From: an uncultured Salinimicrobium sp.
GTDB lineage: Bacteria > Bacteroidota > Bacteroidia > Flavobacteriales > Flavobacteriaceae
Assembly (NCBI GenBank): GCA_946887025.1
Contig: CAMPJY010000133.1
Location: 1 to 6,575 of the forward strand
Length of the DNA stretch: 6,575 bases
Reading direction: 5' to 3'
Below, piece after piece: positions 1-5,519 of the stretch. Under the pieces are notes generated by a model, which saw nothing but the letters and a program-made list of their open reading frames with translations, searched no databases and was not told the origin of the DNA. A program made the translations under genes and the position numbers. The stretch's first letter is position 1. Each line of letters starts with the position of its first letter.

Positions 1-107
1 TGATGAAGGACGCCACCCAGGAAAACTGGGTACATGCCATGCCCAAGACTAAAAAAGTGAAGGAGGCAAGGATTAATCTGACTTTCCGGAATATTGTTAA
101 GGGTTGA
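1..107 (+). CDS. AlkB-family alkylated-DNA demethylase, C-terminal fragment (5' end outside window)
   Basis: The open frame enters from the left edge (frame of position 3) and ends at TGA 105-107, leaving 34 residues. The fragment contains WVHAMPK followed by RINLTFR. In the AlkB family (2-oxoglutarate/Fe(II) dioxygenases that oxidatively remove methyl groups from 1-methyladenine and 3-methylcytosine in DNA) the His of this segment is the third iron ligand. The two Arg of R-x5-R bind 2-oxoglutarate. The NLTFR wording is closest to the ALKBH2/ALKBH3-like branch common in Bacteroidota. The catalytic HxD pair and the nucleotide-recognition lid lie outside the window, so substrate preference cannot be judged. 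The gene converges on mfd across a 219-bp repeat-filled gap. The Met at position 3 is internal, not a start. The family call rests on this short but diagnostic tail. Confidence 0.85.
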   Translation, partial: MKDATQENWVHAMPKTKKVKEARINLTFRNIVKG

Positions 108-137
108 AGCTGTTTGAGGTCTGGCAGCCGACCAGCT

Positions 138-161
138 GGTCCAAATCTCCAGATTTGGACC
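138..161. repeat. Palindrome 1, 11-bp perfect arms
   Basis: Left arm GGTCCAAATCT (138-148), CC spacer, right arm AGATTTGGACC (151-161). All 11 positions pair. This is the longest uninterrupted dyad of the cluster. A 2-base loop is too tight for a normal RNA hairpin without opening inner pairs, so DNA cruciform formation or dimeric protein binding is as likely as an RNA role. Confidence 0.85.
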
Positions 162-201
162 CATCAGGTGGCAATCTCCAGATTTGGACCCATCGGGTGG
201 C
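144..201. repeat. 29-bp direct tandem repeat, two copies
   Basis: Unit 1 (144-172) and unit 2 (173-201) are 29 bp each and differ at one base (A166 versus G195). A third copy of the AATCTCCAGATT core starts at 202, keeping the 29-bp spacing, then diverges into GCC. Each unit begins with the palindrome core and continues with TGGACCCATC. The repeat therefore combines a dyad with a linker, which suggests local duplication of a palindrome plus spacer. Confidence 0.9.
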
Positions 202-216
202 AATCTCCAGATTGCC
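199..216. repeat. Palindrome 3, 8-bp perfect arms
   Basis: Left arm GGCAATCT (199-206), CC spacer, right arm AGATTGCC (209-216). It shares the core of palindrome 1 but has GGC/GCC outer arms. The core at 173-184 (palindrome 2) has the GGC left flank of this element and the TGG right flank of palindrome 1. That copy therefore pairs only over the 5-bp core and looks like a junction between two types. Confidence 0.8.
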
Positions 217-240
217 GACTAACGTATTGGGTATAGCCTA

Positions 241-260
241 CGGGAATCTGGAGATTCCCG
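241..260. repeat. Palindrome 4, 9-bp perfect arms
   Basis: Left arm CGGGAATCT (241-249), GG spacer, right arm AGATTCCCG (252-260). The spacer is GG instead of CC, so this copy is in the opposite orientation to palindromes 1-3 if the spacer defines direction. Head-to-head REP copies are a common arrangement in REP clusters. Confidence 0.8.
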
Positions 261-266
261 CCCGGT

Positions 267-293
267 TGCGCTCTGATCTGGAGATCAGGCGCA
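267..293. repeat. Palindrome 5, 12-bp arms with a single-base bulge
   Basis: TGCGC (267-271), an unpaired T272, then CTGATCT (273-279), GG spacer, AGATCAG (282-288) and GCGCA (289-293). All 12 pairs form if T272 is bulged out. A stem interrupted by a bulge or mismatch is typical of REP hairpins recognised by RAYT transposase-like proteins. The core is slightly altered (GATCT in place of AATCT) with a matching change on the other arm (AGATC). Confidence 0.75.
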
Positions 294-295
294 GC

Positions 296-326
296 GGATA
301 CGCGGAGTTTCCAGACTGCCGTATCC
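296..326. repeat. Palindrome 6, degraded copy abutting the mfd stop codon
   Basis: Outer arms GGATACG (296-302) and CGTATCC (320-326) are perfect. The inner core AGTTT-CC-AGACT (306-317) pairs with one G-T wobble, separated from the outer arms by a small asymmetric loop. The element ends at 326, directly next to the mfd stop codon at 327-329. In the mfd mRNA it would form a hairpin immediately after the stop. It could protect or end the transcript, but no U-run follows. Confidence 0.6.
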
Positions 327-3300
327 CTAACCTAGAGTATCCAAAGGCCTCAAAACCTCCAAAGCCTTATTCACCGAATTCACCTTTTCAAAGGTCAACA
401 ACAATCTCAGCCCTGCCCTGGTCTGCTTCTCTTTCATATTCAACGCATTCGGGTGACCCTGAACATATTGCAGCACTCTCGTAAATGCGGGACTTTGGTA
501 AAACCTGGATTGCTGATCTGCAATAAAATACCCTACCAGTTTCCCATGCTTCATCACGATCCGCTCCAGGCCTATCTTTGAAGCGATCCATTTGATACGG
601 ACACTGTTGAGAAGATCCTCAGCCGGAGTGGGGAGATCTCCAAATCGATCCACCAGTTCGGCCTCAAATTTCGTGAGTTCCTCTTCCGTCTTCAGGCTGT
701 TCAGCTGCGTGTAAAGGTTTAAACGTTCGGTAATATTGTTGATATAATCATCAGGGAACAGCAACTCAAAGTCAGAATCGATCTGCGTATCCTTCACATA
801 CTCTTTGTCCTCGGCCACCTGGTCTGCATAAAGATCCTTGAATTCATTTTCCTTAAGCTCCTCAATAGCCTCATTCAATATCTTCTGATAGGTATCAAAC
901 CCGATCTCGTTGATGAAACCGCTCTGTTCCCCTCCAAGAAGGTCCCCGGCTCCCCGTATCTCCAGATCCTTCATCGCAATATTGAATCCGCTTCCCAGTT
1001 CAGAAAACTGCTCCAGCGCAGTCATCCGCTTTCTCGCCTCATCGGTCATGGCGGAATAAGGAGGCGTGATGAAATAACAGAAAGCCTTTTTATTGCTCCG
1101 ACCCACTCTTCCACGCATCTGGTGCAGGTCCGAAAGCCCAAAATTATTGGCGTTGTTGATGAAGATGGTGTTGGCATTGGAAACATCCAGCCCGCTTTCC
1201 ACGATGGTCGTGGACACCAATACATCAAAATGCCCATTCATGAAATTCAGCATCAGCTCCTCCAGCTTCTTACCTTCCATCTGCCCATGCCCAACACCTA
1301 CTTTGGCATCAGGGACAAGCCGCTGGATCATTCCGGCAACTTCTTTAATGTTTTCAATGCGGTTATGAATGAAGAACACCTGTCCGCCCCGCTGGATCTC
1401 ATAGGAAACGGCATCCCTGATCACTTCTTCAGAAAAACGGATCACGTGACTTTCGATAGGATACCTGTTCGGCGGCGGAGTGGTTATGGTCGACAGATCC
1501 CTCGCTGCCATCAAACTGAACTGAAGCGTCCTGGGAATGGGCGTAGCTGTCAGGGTCAGCGTATCCACATTATCCTTAATGGTCTTCAGTTTATCCTTCA
1601 CCGCCACCCCGAATTTCTGTTCCTCGTCCACTATCAGCAAGCCCAGGTCCTTAAATTTGACATTCTTGCTGACCAGCTGATGAGTCCCGATAATGATATC
1701 CACCCTTCCGTTCTCAAGTTCCTCAAGCGTAGTACGCTTTTCTTTGGCTGTTCTGAAACGGTTCAGATAATCCACCGTAACCGGGAAATCCTTTAACCGC
1801 TCCGTAAAAGTGTTGTAATGCTGAAAAGCAAGTACCGTGGTAGGCACCAGCACCGCCACCTGTTTTCCGTTGTCCACTGCTTTAAAGGCAGCCCGTATTG
1901 CGACCTCTGTTTTACCGAATCCAACATCCCCACACACCAGCCGGTCCATGGGACGGTCATTTTCCATATCCTCCTTTACGGCAGCGGTAGCGGTACTCTG
2001 ATCGGGAGTATCCTCATAAATAAACGAAGCTTCCAGCTCATGCTGCAGATAACTGTCCGGGCCAAAGGCATGCCCTTTCTGAAGGCGTCTTTTGGCATAC
2101 AGCTCGATCAGGTTGAAGGCGATATCCTTCACCCTGGCCTTGGTCTTCTGCTTCAGGTTTTTCCAGGCATTGCTGCCCAGTTTATAGATCTTGGGCGGTT
2201 TTCCGTCCTTTCCGTTGTATTTCGAGATCTTATGCAGGGAGTGAATGCTCAGGTACAGGATATCCCGTTCCCCATAGATGAGTTTAATGGCCTCCTGCAT
2301 CTTCCCCTCCACCTCAATTTTCTGAAGGCCTCCGAATTTCCCGATCCCGTGGTCAATATGGGTGACATAATCTCCCACTTCCAGGTTCGTAAGTTCCTTA
2401 AGGGTGATGGCCTGTTTCTTGGCGTATCCGTTCTTCAGATGAAATTTGTGGTAACGCTCAAAAATCTGGTGATCGGTATAACAGACATTCTTCCCCACCT
2501 CATCAATGAACCCCTGATAAGCTGAAAGTACAATGGTCTTATATTTCACCTCCTGCTCCTGATCCTCAAAAATGTCGTGAAACCGCTTCGCCTGCTGTTC
2601 GCTTACACAGAATATGTAATTCTGATATCCGTCTGCGGAATTCTCCCGCAGATTGTCAATAAGCAGGTCAAATTGTTTGTTGAAAGAAGGCTGGGGCTTG
2701 GTTTTGAATTCTATCTGAACAACTTCAGAGGAAGACTTCTGAAGGATATCTGCAGGTCTGTTGTTCAGCTCCACCACAAAAAACTCCTCCAGTTGTTTCT
2801 GAAAGCTGGCGGAATGCATGAAAAGCTCTTCAGGCGTGCCATGTTTAATTTCCTCCGCAAGGCTCCTGAAAGCCTCCTCTGCCTTGGCAAAGAGCTTATC
2901 CAGTCCCGAATTGAGCAGTTCGATATCCTTTGCAAAAACCACCGTTTCCTGAGAAATATACTTCAGAAAACTCTCCCGTACCTCCTCCAGTTTCTTGTGC
3001 TCCACATTCGGAATGATGGAAATCTTCTTCACCTGCTTATTGGAAAGCTGGCTCTCCACATCAAAACTGCGGATGCTTTCCACCTCATCCCCAAAGAATT
3101 CTATCCGGTAAGGCTCATCATTGCTGAAGGAGAATACATCCACGATCCCTCCCCTCACCGAAAATTCCCCCGGCTCGGTCACAAAATCCACCCGTTTGAA
3201 CTTGTATTCAAATAGCACCTCGTTCACAAAATCAATGGAGAGATTATCAGTAACGGCTATTTTGAGGGTGTTTTTCTCCAGCTCTTTTCTGGTGACCACC

Positions 3301-3692
3301 TTTTCGAACAAAGCTTCGGGATAGGTGACAATAAGGGCAGGTTTCTTTCTGGAGTTAATGCGGTTGAGCACCTCGGCCCTTAAAAGTACATTTGCGTTGT
3401 CCGTTTCCTCTATCTGATAGGGCCTTCGGTAACTTCCCGGATAAAACAGCACGTGTTTATCGCCCAGCAACTGCTCCAGGTCGTTCAGGTAATAGGCCGC
3501 CTCCTCCTTGTCATTAAAGATCAGCAGAAAGGGCCTTTTCGCCTCCTTAAAGGCATCCTCAATAACGAAGGAAAGGGAAGAGCCCACCAGCCCGGAAACC
3601 TGTATTTTCTGTCGCGAAAGCGCAAGGCTTTCCCTCAGTTTCTGCTGTGGGGCTGACTGTGCAAAACTCTGGGCAATGGAAGATGTACTCAA
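327..3692 (-). CDS. mfd: Transcription-repair coupling factor Mfd
   Basis: Mfd is a cytoplasmic DNA translocase that pushes stalled RNA polymerase off damaged template and recruits UvrA for nucleotide excision repair. The protein has 1121 residues, near the usual 1110-1150. In order it shows the UvrB-like N-terminal module (PGEFSVRGG, about 174-182), the CarD-like RNA polymerase-interacting domain (VGDYVTHIDHGIGKF, about 439-453), and the superfamily 2 motor. The motor has Walker A GDVGFGKT 588-595, DEEQ 689-692, TATPIPR 715-721, VESGLDV 831-837 and QMRGRVGRS 858-866. The C-terminal regulatory TRCF domain spans about 970-1110. All motor motifs are intact. The start is TTG (3690-3692): an in-frame TAA lies four codons upstream and no early ATG exists. 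It diverges from the DUF488 gene and converges on alkB. The last four residues (DTLG) run up to the repeat cluster. The long open frames on its opposite strand are shadows. Confidence 0.97.
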   Translation of the reverse strand: MSTSSIAQSFAQSAPQQKLRESLALSRQKIQVSGLVGSSLSFVIEDAFKEAKRPFLLIFNDKEEAAYYLNDLEQLLGDKHVLFYPGSYRRPYQIEETDNANVLLRAEVLNRINSRKKPALIVTYPEALFEKVVTRKELEKNTLKIAVTDNLSIDFVNEVLFEYKFKRVDFVTEPGEFSVRGGIVDVFSFSNDEPYRIEFFGDEVESIRSFDVESQLSNKQVKKISIIPNVEHKKLEEVRESFLKYISQETVVFAKDIELLNSGLDKLFAKAEEAFRSLAEEIKHGTPEELFMHSASFQKQLEEFFVVELNNRPADILQKSSSEVVQIEFKTKPQPSFNKQFDLLIDNLRENSADGYQNYIFCVSEQQAKRFHDIFEDQEQEVKYKTIVLSAYQGFIDEVGKNVCYTDHQIFERYHKFHLKNGYAKKQAITLKELTNLEVGDYVTHIDHGIGKFGGLQKIEVEGKMQEAIKLIYGERDILYLSIHSLHKISKYNGKDGKPPKIYKLGSNAWKNLKQKTKARVKDIAFNLIELYAKRRLQKGHAFGPDSYLQHELEASFIYEDTPDQSTATAAVKEDMENDRPMDRLVCGDVGFGKTEVAIRAAFKAVDNGKQVAVLVPTTVLAFQHYNTFTERLKDFPVTVDYLNRFRTAKEKRTTLEELENGRVDIIIGTHQLVSKNVKFKDLGLLIVDEEQKFGVAVKDKLKTIKDNVDTLTLTATPIPRTLQFSLMAARDLSTITTPPPNRYPIESHVIRFSEEVIRDAVSYEIQRGGQVFFIHNRIENIKEVAGMIQRLVPDAKVGVGHGQMEGKKLEELMLNFMNGHFDVLVSTTIVESGLDVSNANTIFINNANNFGLSDLHQMRGRVGRSNKKAFCYFITPPYSAMTDEARKRMTALEQFSELGSGFNIAMKDLEIRGAGDLLGGEQSGFINEIGFDTYQKILNEAIEELKENEFKDLYADQVAEDKEYVKDTQIDSDFELLFPDDYINNITERLNLYTQLNSLKTEEELTKFEAELVDRFGDLPTPAEDLLNSVRIKWIASKIGLERIVMKHGKLVGYFIADQQSRFYQSPAFTRVLQYVQGHPNALNMKEKQTRAGLRLLLTFEKVNSVNKALEVLRPLDTLG

Positions 3693-3706
3693 AAAAACTT
3701 TTTATG

Positions 3707-3737
3707 CAAAGATAGAGGAGAAAGTTAAGGAGGGAAA
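3707..3737 (-). promoter_or_regulatory. Bacteroidota-type promoter of mfd
   Basis: Read on the - strand, TATCTTTG (3714 to 3707) matches the Bacteroidota -7 consensus TAnnTTTG exactly and continues as CA, a common flavobacterial extension. Nineteen bases further upstream lies TTTC (3737 to 3734), a 3-of-4 match to the -33 TTTG box. Transcription would start around 3701-3703, leaving a leader of about 10 bases before the TTG start. No Shine-Dalgarno sequence is present, as usual for this phylum. Confidence 0.55.
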
Positions 3738-3771
3738 GAGTTAAAAAACAAAAAAAGCTTAAAGTTGTACC

Positions 3772-3805
3772 TTTTTCAGCTCACGAATATCCTGCACTTT
3801 TGCAG
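3772..3805 (+). promoter_or_regulatory. Possible promoter of the DUF488 gene with overlapping dyad
   Basis: CACTTTTG (3795-3802) matches the TAnnTTTG -7 consensus at all but its first base and continues as CA. A T-run at 3772-3776 could supply the -33 element at 17-18 bases. The box lies in the short dyad CTGCA-CTTT-TGCAG (3792-3805), which could be an operator or chance. An alternative pair is TTTG 3799-3802 with TAACTTTA 3825-3832, which would give an almost leaderless transcript. Neither can be chosen from sequence alone. Confidence 0.3.
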
Positions 3806-3837
3806 ATTCTCCCAGGAATTATGCTAACTTTAAACTT

Positions 3838-4185
3838 ATGCAGCTACAAATCAAACGGGTTTATGAAGAACCCCAAAAAGATGATGGATTTCGGGTCCTG
3901 ATAGACAGACTTTGGCCCAGAGGTCTCTCTAAAGAGAAAGCCAAAGTGGACCTATGGCTGAAAGAAGTGGCGCCCAGCAATGAGCTTAGAAAAGCCTTCC
4001 ATGGAGAACAAATGGAATGGGCGGAGTTTAAAAAGTCTTATCTCAAAGAACTCAGGGAAGCGGAGGAACACCTGGAAACGCTGAGAAAAAAAGCGGAAAA
4101 AGAAAAAGTGACTCTTGTCTACGGCGCAAAAGATGAAAAACAGAACCAGGCGGTGGTTTTAGTGGAGGTCCTGAAGCGCAACTAA
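3838..4185 (+). CDS. DUF488 (YeaO-like) family protein
   Basis: This complete 115-residue protein has the hallmarks of the YeaO branch of DUF488: [20 protein letters not shown] (17-36), a [15 protein letters not shown] stretch (40-56), and the C-terminal [18 protein letters not shown] (91-108). The length equals the typical family size. It is a small soluble protein with no signal peptide or membrane segment. No enzymatic activity is firmly established for the family, so no function is assigned. Residues 70-90 are rich in Glu, Lys and Leu and are probably one long helix. The ATG at 3838 is preceded by AT-rich sequence without a Shine-Dalgarno site. The gene stands alone: it diverges from mfd and converges on the glucose dehydrogenase gene. 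Confidence 0.9.
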   Translation: MQLQIKRVYEEPQKDDGFRVLIDRLWPRGLSKEKAKVDLWLKEVAPSNELRKAFHGEQMEWAEFKKSYLKELREAEEHLETLRKKAEKEKVTLVYGAKDEKQNQAVVLVEVLKRN

Positions 4186-4247
4186 AAACGATTTAAAACC
4201 CCCGACTTTCATGTACAAACAGGCCGTGATAAGTCCGTACCAGGATT

Positions 4248-4367
4248 GTATTAAAAACAACTTAATACCTATTCAGAACCAAAACAGAAACATATCACAA
4301 GCATTATTTAATGGTTGTGATATGGTTGTGATATGGTTGTGATATGCTTCTGTTATGCTTTTAATAC
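4248..4367. repeat. Nested compound palindrome, about 120 bp, in a convergent intergenic gap
   Basis: Four layers of symmetry overlap. The outer arms GTATTAAAA (4248-4256) and TTTTAATAC (4359-4367) are perfect. An 18-bp inverted pair at 4283-4300 and 4337-4354 matches at 17 of 18 positions. A 16-bp stem at 4291-4306 and 4309-4324 matches at 15 of 16 around a 2-base TT centre. A small hairpin GTATTAA/TTAATAC lies at 4248-4254 and 4262-4268. The left half CATATCACAA (4291-4300) can pair with any of three downstream TTGTGATATG copies, so alternative folds are possible. No T-tract follows, so this is not a classical terminator. No coding frame is credible in 4186-4415. A small non-autonomous mobile element (MITE), a binding site or a transcript-end structure are all possible. 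Confidence 0.8.
4311..4343. repeat. 11-bp tandem repeat, three perfect copies
   Basis: ATGGTTGTGAT occurs at 4311-4321, 4322-4332 and 4333-4343, followed by a diverged copy ATGCTTCTGTT at 4344-4354. The 11-bp period is close to one turn of the helix, so the same face would be presented at each copy. The repeat forms the right half of the surrounding palindrome. Copy-number change by slippage is likely. Confidence 0.92.
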
Positions 4368-4382
4368 GAAGGGGTTCCCTCG
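4367..4382. terminator. Weak hairpin between the converging genes
   Basis: CGA-a-GGG, loop GTT, CCCTCG gives a six-pair stem with one bulged A. On the + strand it is followed by TTGTCATTGCTTT, which is only moderately T-rich. On the - strand it is followed by TATTAAAAGC, without a T-run. It lies between the ends of the DUF488 and glucose dehydrogenase genes, where a terminator is expected, but it is a poor match to an intrinsic terminator. Confidence 0.2.
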
Positions 4383-4415
4383 TTGTCATTGCTTTGAGGC
4401 ATCCAGTTTTAATCA

Positions 4416-5516
4416 TCAGGTCCATTCCACCACCACCTTGATCTCATCAATGGTATCTGCAAGGGCGGTCTGGAATTTGGTATAGGGGATGCGTTCTGTA
4501 ATTATACGACTCATGGCTTCAGGCCATTTTTCCTTGGCGCCCTCCAGGTCTTTTACCGCGATGGCGAAATGGGCGGGACTGGCGTTCACGCTGCCCATCA
4601 TCACCTGATTCTTCAGTACGAGTTGACGCATCAGGTCCGAACCGTCCACAGTTACACAGCTGCTGCCCCCGGGAATACCGGTGGCTACATAAATGCCATT
4701 GATGGCAAGAGTATCTATAAGCTCGATCATGAGTTCCGCGAAACCGGTGGCTTCAAAAATGAAATCAAAGTGACCTATATTATCATCTATATCTTCGGTC
4801 TTCACTTTTCTTCCATCAATGTACTTGCCGCCAATCTGTTTAAGGATCTCAGGCCTGAGCGTGTCTTCATCCACAATGTCCAGCCCGTAAACCTCCGCGC
4901 CCCGCAGCCGTAACGCCAGGGCTCCCAGCAAGCCAATGGCTCCAATCCCTGCCACCAGGGCTTTCTTGCCTTTCAGCCAGGACTCGGTTTCATCAATACC
5001 TTTAAAGCGGGCCTTCTGAATGATCATGGCTTCGTCGATGGCCTTGGCAGCCACCGACATGGGTTCAGTGAGCACCCCAATATCCTTGATGGCTTCAGGG
5101 ACTTTTACGAAATACTGCTCCTGATCGACCACGTACTGGGACTGAAATCCGTTGATCTCCTTGATCCCTCTTTCGGTATATTCCCCTGTGAAGCACATAT
5201 CGCTGCGGTTATTATTACAGGCCACACATTTTCCGCAACCGCGCCTTACAGAGAAAACCCCGAAATCACCCTTGCGAACCATTTTCACTTCCTCGCCGAC
5301 CTCAACCACTTCCCCGAACATTTCGTGCCCCAGGATCAGTTTCTTTTCCCCTGGAGGGGCATCGGCCCTGCCCCCACTGGCTTCCTCCCTGTCGGTGCCG
5401 CAGATTCCCACCTCCAGAATCCTCACCTTGATCTCATCGGGAGCGGTGATCTGTGGTTCCTTAACCTCATCCAGGGAAACATCGGTGGTTCCGGGCACCA
5501 GTGCTATTGCCTTCAT
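4416..5516 (-). CDS. Zinc-dependent glucose 1-dehydrogenase, archaeal-type MDR family
   Basis: A medium-chain dehydrogenase of 366 residues, the same length as the Sulfolobus glucose dehydrogenase as I recall it, with the same local wording: GICGTDRE (37-44), LGHE (62-65), RRGCG (91-95) and FDFIFEATG (250-258). Expected reaction: D-glucose + NAD(P)+ to glucono-1,5-lactone, in the cytoplasm. Catalytic zinc ligands would be Cys39, His64 and Glu65, with Glu151 nearby. The structural zinc site is Cys94, Cys97, Cys100 and Cys108. The Rossmann loop is G190-I-G192-A-I-G195. Asp213 at the end of the second strand suggests NAD+ rather than NADP+. The ATG start lies 3 bp after the GH15 stop, so it is the downstream gene of that operon and lacks its own promoter space. 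Other polyols or aldoses are possible substrates. Confidence 0.85.
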   Translation of the reverse strand: MKAIALVPGTTDVSLDEVKEPQITAPDEIKVRILEVGICGTDREEASGGRADAPPGEKKLILGHEMFGEVVEVGEEVKMVRKGDFGVFSVRRGCGKCVACNNNRSDMCFTGEYTERGIKEINGFQSQYVVDQEQYFVKVPEAIKDIGVLTEPMSVAAKAIDEAMIIQKARFKGIDETESWLKGKKALVAGIGAIGLLGALALRLRGAEVYGLDIVDEDTLRPEILKQIGGKYIDGRKVKTEDIDDNIGHFDFIFEATGFAELMIELIDTLAINGIYVATGIPGGSSCVTVDGSDLMRQLVLKNQVMMGSVNASPAHFAIAVKDLEGAKEKWPEAMSRIITERIPYTKFQTALADTIDEIKVVVEWT

Positions 5517-5519
5517 ATC

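Larger units (their letters stand above)
138..326. repeat. Cluster of short palindromes with core AATCT-SS-AGATT (REP-like array)
   Basis: The convergent gap between the alkB and mfd stop codons holds six copies, intact or degraded, of a dyad whose centre is AATCT, CC or GG, AGATT. The intact copies centre near 149.5, 207.5, 250.5 and 280.5. A core-only copy centres at 178.5 and a degraded one (AGTTT-CC-AGACT) at 311.5. The outer arms differ between copies (GGTCCA, GGC, CGGG, CTG), yet the two arms of each copy still match, so the base-pairing potential is kept. This arrangement fits repetitive extragenic palindromes, which are often spread by RAYT (Y1 transposase-like) enzymes. It may also serve as a two-way transcription end for alkB and mfd, although no T-tract follows any hairpin. 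No protein-coding gene is credible here. Confidence 0.8.

Noticed and set aside
138..326. CRISPR array
   Set aside because: The spacing is irregular after the first two units, repeats are 12-24 bp with variable arms, the would-be spacers are themselves repeated, and no cas gene is visible.
104..484. A + strand open frame of 126 codons across the palindrome cluster into the mfd 3' end
   Set aside because: It starts at a TTG inside the alkB tail, its sequence is a translation of the DNA repeats, and its second half is antisense to mfd. No family resemblance is visible.
1122..3215. Three long + strand open frames opposite mfd (1122-1796, 1818-2525, 2577-3215), each over 200 residues
   Set aside because: They lie wholly antisense to an unmistakable mfd coding sequence, have no recognisable domain and show low-complexity, atypical composition. 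They are shadows of mfd codon use.
4291..4346. CRP/FNR-type binding sites suggested by TGTGA and TCACA half-sites
   Set aside because: The half-sites are outward facing or in direct repeat, not TGTGA-N6-TCACA, and they lie between two gene ends where no promoter is expected.
4569..4913. + strand open frame opposite the glucose dehydrogenase gene
   Set aside because: It is antisense to a well-supported gene, with no recognisable protein features.
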